From positions 562,008 to 626,007 of the forward strand of contig DDFH01000003.1 of the NCBI GenBank assembly GCA_002337085.1: a stretch of DNA of 64,000 nucleotides, read 5' to 3'. Shown piece after piece: positions 1 through 9,650 of the stretch. Each line of letters opens with the position of its first letter. Positions within the stretch are counted from its first letter, which is position 1. The stretch comes from Hyphomonadaceae bacterium UBA1933 (GTDB lineage Bacteria; Pseudomonadota; Alphaproteobacteria; Caulobacterales; Aquidulcibacteraceae). The notes below the pieces were generated by a model. That model did not search any database. It was not told the DNA's origin and saw nothing but the letters and a program-made list of their open reading frames with translations. The translations under genes were made by a program, and so were the position numbers.

Positions 1-1
1 A

Positions 2-325
2 ATTCGCGGCATTGTTGAAGTGGTTACTGACGCAGAAGCAGATGAATATTTTGCAACCCGCGCACGGCAATCGCAAATCGGTGCATGGGCCTCAAAACAA
101 TCGCAAACTATGGATGGTTTGGGCGAATTGTTAAAAAATGTTGCCGAATATGGTGTTAAATTCAATATTGGTAAGGTTTCACGACCACCTTTCTGGTCTG
201 GCTTTCGAATTATTCCTTTGCGCATTGAGTTTTGGCGTGACCGCGCCTTTAGATTACATGAGCGAGTTGAGTATTCGCGCAAGACCCCTAGTGATAATTG
301 GTCCGTAAGACGGCAATTTCCATAA
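2..325 (+). CDS. pdxH: Pyridoxamine 5'-phosphate oxidase, 3' part (5' end outside window)
   Basis: The frame is open from base 2, so this is the C-terminal part (about 107 residues) of a gene that begins before the window. It carries typical PdxH motifs: RQSQIGAWASKQS, then PPFWSGFRIIPLRIEFW, then RLHERVEYSR, and a short Arg-rich tail ending in SVRRQFP. PdxH is the FMN-dependent oxidase that makes pyridoxal 5'-phosphate from pyridoxine or pyridoxamine phosphate. The internal GTG at 20 is not a real start, because conserved PdxH sequence continues upstream of it. The next gene on the same strand lies 132 bp downstream, and I see no clear terminator between them. Identity is firm; the N-terminal FMN-binding half cannot be judged. 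Confidence 0.93.
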   Translation: MRGIVEVVTDAEADEYFATRARQSQIGAWASKQSQTMDGLGELLKNVAEYGVKFNIGKVSRPPFWSGFRIIPLRIEFWRDRAFRLHERVEYSRKTPSDNWSVRRQFP

Positions 326-457
326 TATGAATTGTGATTCATGTATGGATTCTAATCAAAAAGTCGTATATGCTTTTGCATAGAAGTTAGTCTATTGTGC
401 ATGCCGGACTAATTTTACCAAATAAAAATAGAACTAAAAATGAAAAGGGGATAATAT

Positions 458-2098
458 ATGCTCGGGTTAATGCAGGAATGGCCTTTAACCGTTGATAAAA
501 TTTTCGATCACGCGAAAATTAACCACCCAAATCGTGAAATTATTACACGCTCTGTTGAGGGGCCGATTGTTTCCACAAATTATGGTCAATGTTATGATAG
601 GTCGAAAAAACTTTCAAACTGGCTATTGCGTCAAGGCGTTACAATTGGTGACCGCGTTGCATCATTGGCATGGAACACTGCGAACCATCTTGAATGCTGG
701 TATGGTACAATGGGCATTGGTGCGATTTTGCACACCCTTAACCCGCGTCTTTTTGCCGACCAATTAATCTATATTATCAACCATGCCGAAGACGAATTTA
801 TCTTTACCGATTTAACTTTTATTCCGGTTCTTGAAAGCCTTGCAAAGCATGTTCCTACGGTTCGTGGTTATGTCGTTCTTACTGACAAGGCAAATATGCC
901 AAACACCACTTTGCCAAATGTATATTGCTATGAAGAAATCCTTGAAGAGCAGGATACAGATGTAAAGTGGGGTGGCTTTGATGAGCGCACTGCCGCTGGC
1001 CTTTGCTATACTTCTGGTACAACTGGTAACCCAAAAGGTGTAATGTATTCACACCGTTCCAACATCCTTCACTCTTTGATGTCGATGCAAAAAGATGCTT
1101 TGGGATTTGGTTGTGATGATGTTGTAATGCCTGTGGTTCCAATGTTTCACGCCAATGCTTGGGGGCTTGCGCTTTCTTGCCCCGCAGCGGGTGCGAAAAT
1201 GATTATGCCCGGCTCCAAAATGGATGGGCAATCTATTTATGAAATGCTTGAGACTTATGGCGTTACTGTAACTGCTGCGGTGCCTACTGTTTGGTTGATG
1301 TTGCTGCAATTCCTTGAAGCAACTGATAGCAAGCTAACCTCACTTCGCAGTGTTGCGGTGGGCGGTGCCGCGCTACCAGAACGCATCTTGAAGGCGTTTG
1401 AAGATAAATATGGCGTTGAAACCAAACAAGTTTGGGGTATGACAGAAACTTCACCGCTTGGCACTGTATGCTCATTAACCCCAGAGGTTAGGGCTTTGCC
1501 ACCAGAAGAACAGCGTAAAATCAAACTTAAAGCTGGTCGCACGCCATTTGGTGTTGAGCTTAAGGTACTGCGCGATGGTGAAGAAGCACCGCGTGATGGC
1601 AAAACTTTTGGTAACCTTATGGTTCGTGGTTTTGCTGTATGCTCTGCTTATTATAAGGGTGAGGGCGGTGGCGTCCTTGATAAAGATAGCTTCTTTGATA
1701 CCGGTGATGTGGCAACTATTGACGAATATGGTTATATGCAAATCACTGACCGTTCCAAAGATGTTATCAAATCAGGTGGTGAATGGATTTCAACTATTGA
1801 TATTGAAAATATTGCTGTGGGTGTTGATGGTGTTGCGGTGGCAGCCGTTATTGGATCTTATCACCCTAAATGGGATGAAAGACCGCTTTTGGTTATTGAA
1901 ACCAAACCTGATGTAGAGGTCTTGAAAGAAGACGTTTACAAATATCTTGAAGGCAAAATCGCAAAATGGTGGACGCCAGATGATGTTGTATTTGTTGAAA
2001 AAATCCCACTTGGTGCAACTGGTAAATTAAACAAACTTGCCCTTCGTGAGATGTTTAAAGATTATGTTTTACCAACTGCGGTTGAAGTAAAAGCCTAA
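458..2098 (+). CDS. Acyl-CoA synthetase (AMP-forming), medium/long-chain fatty acid-CoA ligase type
   Basis: A 546-aa member of the ANL adenylating superfamily that activates a carboxylic acid through an acyl-adenylate to its CoA thioester. The ATP/AMP signature [11 protein letters not shown] is at residues 184-194, WGMTET at about 326-331, the hinge region [13 protein letters not shown] near 414, and the catalytic lysine in GATGKLNK at about 523. The full length and the N-terminal pattern resemble the AlkK/DmdB-like long-chain fatty-acid-CoA ligases common in alphaproteobacteria. The chain length of the substrate cannot be read from the sequence. The ATG at 458 is preceded by AAGGGG at a good distance. 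The stop overlaps the convergent MBL-fold gene by 4 bp. Confidence 0.9.
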   Translation: MLGLMQEWPLTVDKIFDHAKINHPNREIITRSVEGPIVSTNYGQCYDRSKKLSNWLLRQGVTIGDRVASLAWNTANHLECWYGTMGIGAILHTLNPRLFADQLIYIINHAEDEFIFTDLTFIPVLESLAKHVPTVRGYVVLTDKANMPNTTLPNVYCYEEILEEQDTDVKWGGFDERTAAGLCYTSGTTGNPKGVMYSHRSNILHSLMSMQKDALGFGCDDVVMPVVPMFHANAWGLALSCPAAGAKMIMPGSKMDGQSIYEMLETYGVTVTAAVPTVWLMLLQFLEATDSKLTSLRSVAVGGAALPERILKAFEDKYGVETKQVWGMTETSPLGTVCSLTPEVRALPPEEQRKIKLKAGRTPFGVELKVLRDGEEAPRDGKTFGNLMVRGFAVCSAYYKGEGGGVLDKDSFFDTGDVATIDEYGYMQITDRSKDVIKSGGEWISTIDIENIAVGVDGVAVAAVIGSYHPKWDERPLLVIETKPDVEVLKEDVYKYLEGKIAKWWTPDDVVFVEKIPLGATGKLNKLALREMFKDYVLPTAVEVKA

Positions 2099-2958
2099 TC
2101 AAACCAAATATTTTCAGTTAAACCCAAATCAATCAGGCGCATCAAATGCGCCTGAATGTTTTTTCGGGCAGCAGGATGAAGTGCAGGGTTTAAGTCTGGG
2201 TAGATTGCCAATAACATTTCATCAAGCCCGACAATTCCTTCTTTAATACACTTCAATATCTGTTCATCACGCTCTTGGCGATGTGCAATAAGTGCCTTTA
2301 TGTAATTGTTTGGTTGGGAAATTGGCGCGCCGTGGGTTGGGTATAAAATATCATAATTCAAATCGGCGATTTTTTGCAAATTCTCCATATAAAGTGTCAT
2401 ATTACCATCGGGTGGTAAAATCACGGTTGATGACCACCCCATAATATGATCCCCACAAAATAAGGCATTCTGTTCGGCAAGCTCAAAACAAAAATGGCTT
2501 GCGCTATGGCCTGGGGTATAAATTGCCTTTAGTTTGATTTCGTTATTTTCAATTATATCGCCGTCATTAATTTCGATATCAGCGATAAAACCGTGCATAT
2601 CTTCACCAATGTCGTCCAGCGCATCTCTAAAGTCGGGTTTATGACCAAAAATCTTTGCATTACAATATTTTTGTAATTCATAAGATAGTGGATAGTGATC
2701 GGCGTGCGAATGGGTAACCAAAATATGGGTGATTATTTTATCTTTGGCGAAGTTTAACAATGCCTCAAGGTGGCTTTTATCTTTCGGGCCGGCATCAATA
2801 ATCATAATTTCCTTTTCGCCAATTATATAAGTCCCCGTTCCTTTAAAGGTGATGGGTGAGGGGTTGTTCGCAATAATTCGCGCAATTTGGGGCGCAAGCA
2901 GGTCTGGCCTGCCATATTCAAACTCAAGAGAATGATTAAAATTTAATTTTGTAGCCAT
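2095..2958 (-). CDS. MBL-fold metallo-hydrolase (LACTB2-like)
   Basis: A 287-aa metallo-beta-lactamase-fold protein. The metal motif HSHADH is at residues 83-88, a further ligand region TPGHSASH at about 147, and GDHIMGW near 168. A C-terminal helical region carries HPAARKNIQAHL. This arrangement matches the LACTB2/GloB-like subgroup, whose members include endoribonucleases and thioesterase-like hydrolases, so the substrate is not defined. There is no signal peptide, so it is likely cytoplasmic. It is convergent with the acyl-CoA ligase (4-bp overlap of stops) and divergent from clpS. A role in thioester hydrolysis beside the ligase is possible but only inferred from position. Confidence 0.85.
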   Translation of the reverse strand: MATKLNFNHSLEFEYGRPDLLAPQIARIIANNPSPITFKGTGTYIIGEKEIMIIDAGPKDKSHLEALLNFAKDKIITHILVTHSHADHYPLSYELQKYCNAKIFGHKPDFRDALDDIGEDMHGFIADIEINDGDIIENNEIKLKAIYTPGHSASHFCFELAEQNALFCGDHIMGWSSTVILPPDGNMTLYMENLQKIADLNYDILYPTHGAPISQPNNYIKALIAHRQERDEQILKCIKEGIVGLDEMLLAIYPDLNPALHPAARKNIQAHLMRLIDLGLTENIWFD

Positions 2959-3000
2959 ATGTCTTGATAAAATTATTTTACTTCTTATTTCAAGAGAAAG

Positions 3001-3036
3001 TTTTGCAAAAACGATTTTAATATTATAATATTCAAA
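3001..3036 (+). promoter_or_regulatory. Candidate clpS promoter placing the transcript start at the clpS ATG
   Basis: A perfect TATAAT lies at 3024-3029, only 6 bp before the clpS ATG at 3036. With usual spacing the transcript would begin at or next to that ATG. No Shine-Dalgarno sequence is visible before the ATG. The upstream TTTTGC (3001-3006) is a weak -35 with a 17-bp spacer. This suggests a leaderless mRNA and is inferred from spacing only. Confidence 0.4.
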
Positions 3037-3404
3037 TGGAATTTATGGGGTCGCAGTTGGGCGGTAATTGGCATTTAGGCGATGAAGAAAACTCTGTGAA
3101 CAACGGGCAAAAGACGATTGCCGTTGCCACCAAGCCTGTGCCAAAAACCAAAAGACCCTCTAAATATAAGGTGCTTTTGCTGAATGATGACTACACACCA
3201 ATGGAATTTGTGGTCTATGTTCTTGAGCAATTTTTTAACAAAAGCATCGAAGATGCCACCCGCATCATGTTGATGGTGCATCAAACCGGTGTCGGCATCT
3301 GCGGAATTTATACATATGAAATAGCAGAGACAAAAGTTGCACAAGTTTTGGAACTTGCACAAAGAAATGAGCATCCATTACAGTGCATTATGGAAAAAGA
3401 ATAA
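3036..3404 (+). CDS. clpS: ATP-dependent Clp protease adaptor ClpS
   Basis: A 122-aa ClpS. It binds the N-domain of ClpA and delivers N-degron substrates to the ClpAP protease. The core has the substrate-pocket sequence [12 protein letters not shown] and the conserved [13 protein letters not shown], followed by YEIAETKV. The first 40 residues are a poorly conserved tail, the part that in the family enters the ClpA pore. It sits 145 bp upstream of clpA on the same strand, the usual order. A second in-frame ATG (3045) lies close by, and neither has a clear ribosome binding site. Confidence 0.96.
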   Translation: MEFMGSQLGGNWHLGDEENSVNNGQKTIAVATKPVPKTKRPSKYKVLLLNDDYTPMEFVVYVLEQFFNKSIEDATRIMLMVHQTGVGICGIYTYEIAETKVAQVLELAQRNEHPLQCIMEKE

Positions 3405-3422
3405 AAAACAACTTTTGTCTCA

Positions 3423-3453
3423 CTTGAAACTTTCAAAATTTCTTCCTTAATTT
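3423..3453 (+). promoter_or_regulatory. Candidate heat-shock (RpoH-type) promoter for clpA
   Basis: CTTGAA at 3423-3428 is followed after 17 bp by CTTAATTT at 3446-3453. This resembles the alphaproteobacterial sigma-32 pattern (CTTG, then CYTATnT). It lies in the clpS-clpA gap about 100 bp before the clpA ATG. The match is imperfect at the -10 element. Confidence 0.35.
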
Positions 3454-3549
3454 ATAGTTGACGGCTGTGCTGCGAAATACGATAGTTTCCAACATGTCGC
3501 CGATTCAAACAAACGGGTCACACCAACAGGTCATAGAAAGGGAAACAAT

Positions 3550-5883
3550 ATGCCAGCATTCTCCCAAAACCTTGAACAAACTCTTGAGCGCGCGATTACA
3601 CTTGCGAATGAGCGCAAGCATGAGTTTGCGACCCTTGAGCATCTATTGCTTGCCTTACTTGATGATGATGATGCCAAAGAGGTTTTGAACGCCTGTGGTG
3701 CGGAATTTGAACGCCTGCGTTCCGACCTAGTAAGTTATATTGACCATCAATTAAAAGATATCATTACCGATAAAGGTATTAGTGCGCGGGCAACTGCGGG
3801 TTTTCAGCGTGTTATACAGCGCGCGGTTTCGCATGTTGATTCATCGGGTTCAAAAAAGCGTGTAACAGGCGCCAATGTATTGGTGGCACTATTTTCAGAA
3901 CGAGAATCAAATGCCGTCTATTTTCTTCAGGAACAAGATATTACGCGCTATGACGTTGTGAATTATATTTCGCATGGCATTGCCAAAAAACCGGGGCTTT
4001 CAACCGAAAAAAGGGTTAGCGGCGCAAATGATGATAATGAAGATGATTTTTCAAAAGACGAAGAAACCACAAAAGAGCGTCCGCAAACCGATGCTTTGGC
4101 GGCTTATTGCGTTGATTTGAATGAAAAGGCGATGTCTGGCGGGGTTGACCCGTTAATTGGACGCGAAGCAGAAGTTGAACGTGTTATTCAGGTTTTATGC
4201 CGTCGTTCAAAAAACAATCCACTTTTGGTTGGTGACCCTGGGGTTGGTAAAACCGCAATTGCCGAAGGTTTGGCGCGAAAAATTGTTGAAGGTAATGTGC
4301 CACAAGTATTACTTGATGCCACTATCTTCTCGCTTGATATGGGCGCGCTTTTGGCTGGCACACGCTACCGTGGTGATTTCGAAGAGCGCTTGAAACAAGT
4401 TTTAAAAGAACTTGGCACGGTTGAGCATGCGGTTTTATTCATTGATGAAATCCATACCATAATTGGTGCTGGTGCAACTTCGGGTGGGGCGATGGATGCG
4501 TCAAACCTATTGAAGCCTGCCTTGCAAAATGGATCATTACGCTGCATGGGTTCAACCACATTCAAAGAATATAAACAACATTTTGAAAAAGATCGTGCGT
4601 TGGCACGGCGCTTCCAAAAAATTGATGTTAATGAGCCATCGGTTGAAGATACTATTCGTATCCTTATGGGCCTTAAATCAGCTTATGAAGCGCACCATAA
4701 TTTGCGTTATACAAGCGATGCGATTAAGTCTGCGGTTGAATTGTCAAACCGTTATATTGGTGACCGCAAACTTCCTGACAAGGCAATTGACGTAATCGAT
4801 GAAGCGGGGGCAGCGCAACGCTTGCTACCAGAATCAAGACGCAAACGCCAAATTGGGGTCAAGGAAATTGAGGCGGTGGTTGCAAAAATTGCCCGCATTC
4901 CTGCAAAGGCAGTTTCCAAAGATGATTTGCAAGCATTACGAACCTTGAATGCCGATTTAAATCGTGCGGTATTTGGTCAAGAAGACGCACTAGAAGCATT
5001 GTCATCGGCGGTAAAATTGGCGCGCGCTGGATTACGTGATTTGCGCAAGCCAATTGGCTCATATCTATTTGCGGGCCCAACCGGTGTCGGCAAGACCGAG
5101 GCGGCGAAACAGCTTGCGACAACCTTGGGCGTTGAAATGATCCGCTTTGACATGTCCGAATATATGGAACGTCACACTGTATCACGTTTAATTGGTGCGC
5201 CTCCGGGATATGTTGGTTTTGACCAAGGTGGACTTTTAACAGATGCGATTGACCAACACCCACATTGCGTATTGTTGCTTGATGAAATTGAAAAAGCGCA
5301 TCCTGATTTGTTCGCTATCTTACTTCAGGTGATGGATAATGGTGCATTGACCGATTCAAACGGTAAAAAAGTCGATTTCTGTAACGTCATTATTATTATG
5401 ACGACCAATGCAGGCTCTGCGGATGCGGCGCGTGAATCCATTGGTTTTGGTCGCGGTAAAAGAGAAGGTGAGGAGGATGAGGCAATTAAACGTATGTTTA
5501 GCCCTGAATTCCGCAACCGCCTTGATTCAGTAATCCACTTTAACCCGCTTAAACCTGAAATTGTTGGCAATATCGTTGACAAATTCATTGTTCAAATGGA
5601 AGCACAGCTTTCTGAGCGTCAGGTTGAAATCGAACTTACCGACAAGGCGCGCGCTTGGCTTGCTGAGCGTGGCTATGATGAAGCAATGGGTGCAAGGCCG
5701 TTGGCAAGACTTATTCAAGAAAAGGTCAAAAAGCCACTTTCCGAAGAATTGCTATTTGGTCAATTGCGAAATGGCGGGTTGGTTCGTATCGATGTTGATG
5801 ACAAAGATAAGGAACAATTGGCGTTTTATTTTGAGCCGGTTTTACCCAAAGCGCCACAGCGCGTGAAAAAAGCAAAAGCATAA
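3550..5883 (+). CDS. clpA: ATP-dependent Clp protease ATP-binding subunit ClpA
   Basis: A 777-aa two-ring AAA+ unfoldase that feeds ClpP. The N-terminal Clp_N double repeat covers about residues 1-150, followed by a short acidic linker. AAA-1 has Walker A GDPGVGKT at 228-235 and a Walker B LFIDEIH. AAA-2 has Walker A GPTGVGKT at 509-516 and [10 protein letters not shown]. The ClpP-docking loop IGFGRG is near residue 629, and a ClpB-type D2-small domain closes the protein. The long middle domain typical of ClpB is absent, which separates it from that disaggregase. The tail is lysine-rich (RVKKAKA). The ATG at 3550 follows GAAAGGGAAACAAT. It is the partner of clpS upstream. Confidence 0.97.
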   Translation: MPAFSQNLEQTLERAITLANERKHEFATLEHLLLALLDDDDAKEVLNACGAEFERLRSDLVSYIDHQLKDIITDKGISARATAGFQRVIQRAVSHVDSSGSKKRVTGANVLVALFSERESNAVYFLQEQDITRYDVVNYISHGIAKKPGLSTEKRVSGANDDNEDDFSKDEETTKERPQTDALAAYCVDLNEKAMSGGVDPLIGREAEVERVIQVLCRRSKNNPLLVGDPGVGKTAIAEGLARKIVEGNVPQVLLDATIFSLDMGALLAGTRYRGDFEERLKQVLKELGTVEHAVLFIDEIHTIIGAGATSGGAMDASNLLKPALQNGSLRCMGSTTFKEYKQHFEKDRALARRFQKIDVNEPSVEDTIRILMGLKSAYEAHHNLRYTSDAIKSAVELSNRYIGDRKLPDKAIDVIDEAGAAQRLLPESRRKRQIGVKEIEAVVAKIARIPAKAVSKDDLQALRTLNADLNRAVFGQEDALEALSSAVKLARAGLRDLRKPIGSYLFAGPTGVGKTEAAKQLATTLGVEMIRFDMSEYMERHTVSRLIGAPPGYVGFDQGGLLTDAIDQHPHCVLLLDEIEKAHPDLFAILLQVMDNGALTDSNGKKVDFCNVIIIMTTNAGSADAARESIGFGRGKREGEEDEAIKRMFSPEFRNRLDSVIHFNPLKPEIVGNIVDKFIVQMEAQLSERQVEIELTDKARAWLAERGYDEAMGARPLARLIQEKVKKPLSEELLFGQLRNGGLVRIDVDDKDKEQLAFYFEPVLPKAPQRVKKAKA

Positions 5884-5890
5884 AGAAAAA

Positions 5891-5915
5891 GCCCTTCATC
5901 TGAAGGGCTTTTGTT
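5891..5915. terminator. Bidirectional intrinsic terminator between clpA and the HIT gene
   Basis: An 8-bp perfect stem (5891-5898 with 5901-5908) is followed by TTTTGTTTT on the plus strand and preceded by a run of A on the other side. It lies directly between the two convergent stops and so probably serves both clpA and the HIT gene. Confidence 0.85.
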
Positions 5916-6368
5916 TTATAAAGCGGCGGTAATTTTTTCGGCCAATACTTTTACTTCATCTTTATCGGCCGGCTCAAATTGCCCATGTCCCTTTAATGGA
6001 ACACCTTCTGAACGTGGCACAATATGGTAATGAAGGTGGAATACCGACTGACCACCCGCAGCACCAGAAAATTGAAACATTGAAATACCATCTGGATTCA
6101 ATGCCTTTTGAACGGCTTTGGTAACTTTTTGAACGCGTTCCATCAATGCGCCAAGCTGCTCTGGTGGGAAATCAAGGAAGTTGCGTGCTTTGGTTTTTGG
6201 AATAACCAATACATGCCCTGGCGCCTGTGGAAAAGCGTCCATAATCGCAACAGCAACGTCATCCTCGTAAACTTTGAAACAAGGAATTTTGCCATCTATA
6301 ATTTGCGCAAAAATATTATTGTCGTCATATTCACCAAATAAACCCATATCAACCATGATGTTCCCCAT
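5916..6368 (-). CDS. HIT family nucleotide hydrolase/transferase
   Basis: A 150-aa histidine-triad protein. The triad HLHYH places histidines at 111, 113 and 115, with the middle motif GHVLVIPK at about 51-58 and an N-terminal IFAQIIDGKIPC. The family hydrolyses nucleoside phosphoramidates and related AMP-lysine adducts. The exact role in alphaproteobacteria is not settled. The ATG at 6368 has AGAGGG 8 nt upstream, so I keep the longest start. It is convergent with clpA across a shared terminator and divergent from the TipN-like gene. Confidence 0.92.
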   Translation of the reverse strand: MGNIMVDMGLFGEYDDNNIFAQIIDGKIPCFKVYEDDVAVAIMDAFPQAPGHVLVIPKTKARNFLDFPPEQLGALMERVQKVTKAVQKALNPDGISMFQFSGAAGGQSVFHLHYHIVPRSEGVPLKGHGQFEPADKDEVKVLAEKITAAL

Positions 6369-6491
6369 TAATTTATCCCTCTATAATATGAAAAAAATCT
6401 TTGTCATCTTTATTTGCGCATTAAAAGCCAATGTTTCCATTATTAGGTGCATATTTGACTTGCAAATAATAATATTTACAGATTTATAGCC

Positions 6492-6520
6492 TTTTGAGAT
6501 TTATTGTTTAATAGTATAAT
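6492..6520 (+). promoter_or_regulatory. Candidate promoter for the TipN-like gene
   Basis: TTTTGA (6492-6497), a 17-bp spacer and a perfect TATAAT (6515-6520) lie 30 bp upstream of the ATG at 6550. The surrounding 180-bp divergent spacer is very AT-rich and shows nothing else distinctive. Confidence 0.4.
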
Positions 6521-6549
6521 AAAGCGCAATTTTTTAGAGCATCTGTATA

Positions 6550-9000
6550 ATGAACTTTGATGATGATTCAGTCGAACCCAAAATAAAAAATAGACTTGGG
6601 TTGGGTATTGAGATTACTGAAACAGATGGTGAAAATGTTCCTTTGCGCACTGGTGATAGTTTAACAGTCCCAGAAGAAAAGCCTAAATCATACATATTCG
6701 ACACAACTGAAGAAGAAATTGCGGGTAAAAAAGTAAAACGTCGCCGCCGTAAAAAACAAAATAGCAATATTATGCTTTATTCAATTGTGGTGGCAATTAT
6801 TTGGATAATTGCGGCAGTTTTGGTTATTAATCAAACCAATCCGTCAATTACAAATTCAACTGAATTGGCGGCACTTATTGTAACTTTAATTGGCCCGGCG
6901 GCATTTGCTGTTCTTGCTGGCTTGATGGGTGATATTTTGGTGCGGTCAAATAATAATGCCCGCATGCTTGCCAATACGACACGCCGCTTGTTGCAGCCAG
7001 AAGAAGGGCTTGCCGGAAGCGCGCGTTCGGCGATTTTATCAATCCGTAGTGAGATTGAAAAACTTGACGATACTTTGGGGGCGGTCTCCAATCGTTTGGG
7101 CAGTCTTGAAAGCTCAATAAGTGATAAAACACAAAGCCTTAGACAGGTTTCTGAAGATGCCAAAACTGGTGCTTTTGCACTTGCTGATACTATGGAAAAT
7201 GAGCGTAAGCGCCTCAATAACCTTCTTGAAGGCATTGCCGAACTAACACGCACTGCACAGGTAACAACCAAAAGCGCGGCAATGGGGCTTGATGAAAAGG
7301 CACAATTATTGGTCGAGGCTGCACAAGCACTTGCCCGTAATTCTGATGAAGCAACACAATCGGCACAAATTGCGGCAGATAAACTTGATAATGCTGTTTC
7401 CAAAGCTATGGGCGCAATTACCAATCTTGACGAAGCGTCACAACGTGGCGAAGAGGCACTTAGCAAGGCACATGATTTAATGGTTATGGCGCGCCTTAAA
7501 ACCGATGATGCGGTTGATGGCGTTTCAAGTGCGGCAAGCACTTTGAATGATGCGGCGGAAAATATTTCTACTACCGCCTCAAAAGTTAATGATATTCTTG
7601 CGATTAATGCCAATACAGCACGTGATTATAGTGTTTCTACAATTGACGAAGTGCGGGCCATTGCCGAAGAAACCGCACGTAACATTGCACTTGCCTTAAA
7701 AACCGAGGCGCAAAAAGCCCGTGAGATTGCGGATCAAAGCATGGCGGCTTTGGAAAATACTACTGGTTCAATCCACTCGCTCGCAGAGCAGGCAAGCAAG
7801 GCGATTGCTGAACAACTTGAAAATAATTCCCGCCACGTAGAAAACTTGAAACAACATAGTTTTGAGATGAATAAAGAGGCGGATCAATTTGTTGAAAATC
7901 GTTTAATAAACGCCAAAAGCCTGATTAACCAGTCGGCAAATATTTTAAATGAAACTGGAACTCAAATTGAGGCGCGTTTTAGCAATGTTGCCAAGGCGTG
8001 CGCGGATCAGGCGCAATCGGTTGAAAACATAATTGATAATCTTAATAAAAAGCTAGCGAAGCTTCCAGAGCAAGCGAGAGAGAGGGCGGATGCGGTTGAA
8101 AGTGCATTATCAGATACTTTGAACCGTCTAAATGAAACTGGCCGTCGTGCAGCAGAAGAAACCCAAGCCCTTGATAGCGCCTTCCAAGAGCGGTTAAAGC
8201 AATCATATTCTGCGTTGGGTGAGGTTGTGCAACGCCTTGGTGGTCTATCTGGCGTAATTGCCCCGCAAGAATTTGTTGCACCGATTGAGGCCGCGCCAAT
8301 TACCCAGCCAGATACAATGAAAAAAGAAGCTGTTGTTGACAAAGGGAAGTCAGAAGACGTCAAACCAAAATTTGGTCACATCCTTTCGCCACAAACCCCA
8401 ATAAGGTCAACGCCTGCTACCCATGTTGCAGATGAAGTTAAAGTTCCTGTTGAAGAGACAAGCAAGCTAAACCTTCGCGGTCGTGAATTTTTTGAAGATA
8501 TAGATAATCAGCTTGGTGCCGAGAATAAAGACGAGGCTAAAAAACCACTCGTCCTAAAAGTTGATGAGCCGAATCCATCAGAAAAAACTGTAAAACGTGA
8601 CAATCCCTTTGAAGGCATCAACCTTCGTGATGGCGCAAACTCATCTAAATCCGATTGGAACTGGAGTGATATCTTCTCGGCGATTGATGATAAAAGCGTT
8701 CATGCGCCAACAAATGTTGCCGAACTAATTGCCGATAAAACCATAAGCAAAAATATCAATTACTCTGAAATAGAGCAAATTGTGCAAACCTATTCGCGTG
8801 AACGCAATAAGGCGATTTTACAGGTTAAAGTATCGCTAAAAGAAAATGTTTCGATATTGTCATCATACCTTGGCACACAAAGCGAATTGCGCGCCAAAGT
8901 GATTAAATATGTCGAAGAAAACCGTGAAAAAGCAATTCGCGGACGTTTGAATAACAATGAGTCTGCTTTCTTTTTAATTGCTGAAGCAGTTTTAAATTAG
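6550..9000 (+). CDS. TipN-like polar membrane coiled-coil protein
   Basis: An 816-aa protein with the TipN layout. It has a short cytoplasmic head with a very basic stretch (KVKRRRRKK at 61-69), two membrane segments (about 74-94 and 105-126), then some 430 residues of heptad-rich coiled coil (about 145-575) full of Ala, Glu, Ser and Thr. A low-complexity linker and a small conserved C-terminal domain (about 690-816) follow. In Caulobacter, TipN marks the new pole and positions the division plane and flagellum. Here the name rests on architecture and lineage, since coiled coils give misleading similarity. It could also be another apolipoprotein-like membrane coiled-coil protein. Its stop overlaps the convergent Mla lipoprotein gene by 4 bp. 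Confidence 0.6.
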   Translation: MNFDDDSVEPKIKNRLGLGIEITETDGENVPLRTGDSLTVPEEKPKSYIFDTTEEEIAGKKVKRRRRKKQNSNIMLYSIVVAIIWIIAAVLVINQTNPSITNSTELAALIVTLIGPAAFAVLAGLMGDILVRSNNNARMLANTTRRLLQPEEGLAGSARSAILSIRSEIEKLDDTLGAVSNRLGSLESSISDKTQSLRQVSEDAKTGAFALADTMENERKRLNNLLEGIAELTRTAQVTTKSAAMGLDEKAQLLVEAAQALARNSDEATQSAQIAADKLDNAVSKAMGAITNLDEASQRGEEALSKAHDLMVMARLKTDDAVDGVSSAASTLNDAAENISTTASKVNDILAINANTARDYSVSTIDEVRAIAEETARNIALALKTEAQKAREIADQSMAALENTTGSIHSLAEQASKAIAEQLENNSRHVENLKQHSFEMNKEADQFVENRLINAKSLINQSANILNETGTQIEARFSNVAKACADQAQSVENIIDNLNKKLAKLPEQARERADAVESALSDTLNRLNETGRRAAEETQALDSAFQERLKQSYSALGEVVQRLGGLSGVIAPQEFVAPIEAAPITQPDTMKKEAVVDKGKSEDVKPKFGHILSPQTPIRSTPATHVADEVKVPVEETSKLNLRGREFFEDIDNQLGAENKDEAKKPLVLKVDEPNPSEKTVKRDNPFEGINLRDGANSSKSDWNWSDIFSAIDDKSVHAPTNVAELIADKTISKNINYSEIEQIVQTYSRERNKAILQVKVSLKENVSILSSYLGTQSELRAKVIKYVEENREKAIRGRLNNNESAFFLIAEAVLN

Positions 9001-9650
9001 TCAGCGTTATTTTCACGAACCCACTTCATAACATCAACGGCAAGCGTTTTTGTGGCTTGTTCAAGGGCATTGGCGGCTTGAATTGGTTTGCCTTTAATTG
9101 CCGGCACAGTGGAACTAAAAGTTTTTGCGGCAATTGGTGAACGGGTACTTACATCAATAATCCGCACCGATGCATCTATGCGTGCGGTTCCGGCCTTACC
9201 CCATTTTGGCATTGTTACTTCATAACGTGACACATCAATTGCAAGTTCATAAGTTGCACGAACATTTGTGTTGCCACGTGTTGTTGCCAAAAATGCATTT
9301 GCTTTTTCAAATGTTGAAATGAAAATATTTTGGATTGCAACCGGCGTGGGGGAGGCAAGTCTTAAACCTTCAATATAGGCGTAAGAGCCATCATTCAATA
9401 AAGCCACAACCGAACTTCCAGAAAGTGCTGCTGGCATTTCAGGTGTATCAACCGCAACGGAATATGGCGCGGCAGTTTCAAAGACATCACCCTTATATTC
9501 ACCCAGCATTGGGGCAACCATTGAGGGTTTGCCTGGTTTTGGTAATAATGAAATGCAACCACCTAATGGCAAAAGCGCAAGACCAATCAGGCCAAAACCA
9601 ATTTTTTTAATATTTTTATGGCGATTGAAATGTGAAATATTGAATATCAT
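8997..9650 (-). CDS. ABC-type transport auxiliary lipoprotein of the Mla/MCE system
   Basis: A 217-aa lipoprotein of the ABC_trans_aux (PqiC-like) family. It has a signal peptide and lipobox PLGGC with the acylated cysteine at residue 32. In the family it is an outer-membrane-anchored partner of an MCE lipid channel. I chose the ATG at 9650, which overlaps the mlaD stop as TAATG, the usual coupled arrangement. An in-frame ATG at 9662 would add MEKI. It is the last gene of the minus-strand operon mlaE-mlaF-mlaD-lipoprotein, and it occupies the place taken by MlaC/MlaA elsewhere. Confidence 0.8.
   Translation of the reverse strand: MIFNISHFNRHKNIKKIGFGLIGLALLPLGGCISLLPKPGKPSMVAPMLGEYKGDVFETAAPYSVAVDTPEMPAALSGSSVVALLNDGSYAYIEGLRLASPTPVAIQNIFISTFEKANAFLATTRGNTNVRATYELAIDVSRYEVTMPKWGKAGTARIDASVRIIDVSTRSPIAAKTFSSTVPAIKGKPIQAANALEQATKTLAVDVMKWVRENNAD

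Noticed and set aside
6274..6489. A 71-codon plus-strand frame overlapping the HIT gene start
   Set aside because: Most of it is antisense to HIT or its promoter region and it has no ribosome binding site.
6831..7613. A 260-codon minus-strand frame inside the TipN-like gene
   Set aside because: It is the mirror of an Ala/Glu-rich coiled coil; the resulting Ser/Ala/Arg-rich protein has no motif or start signal.
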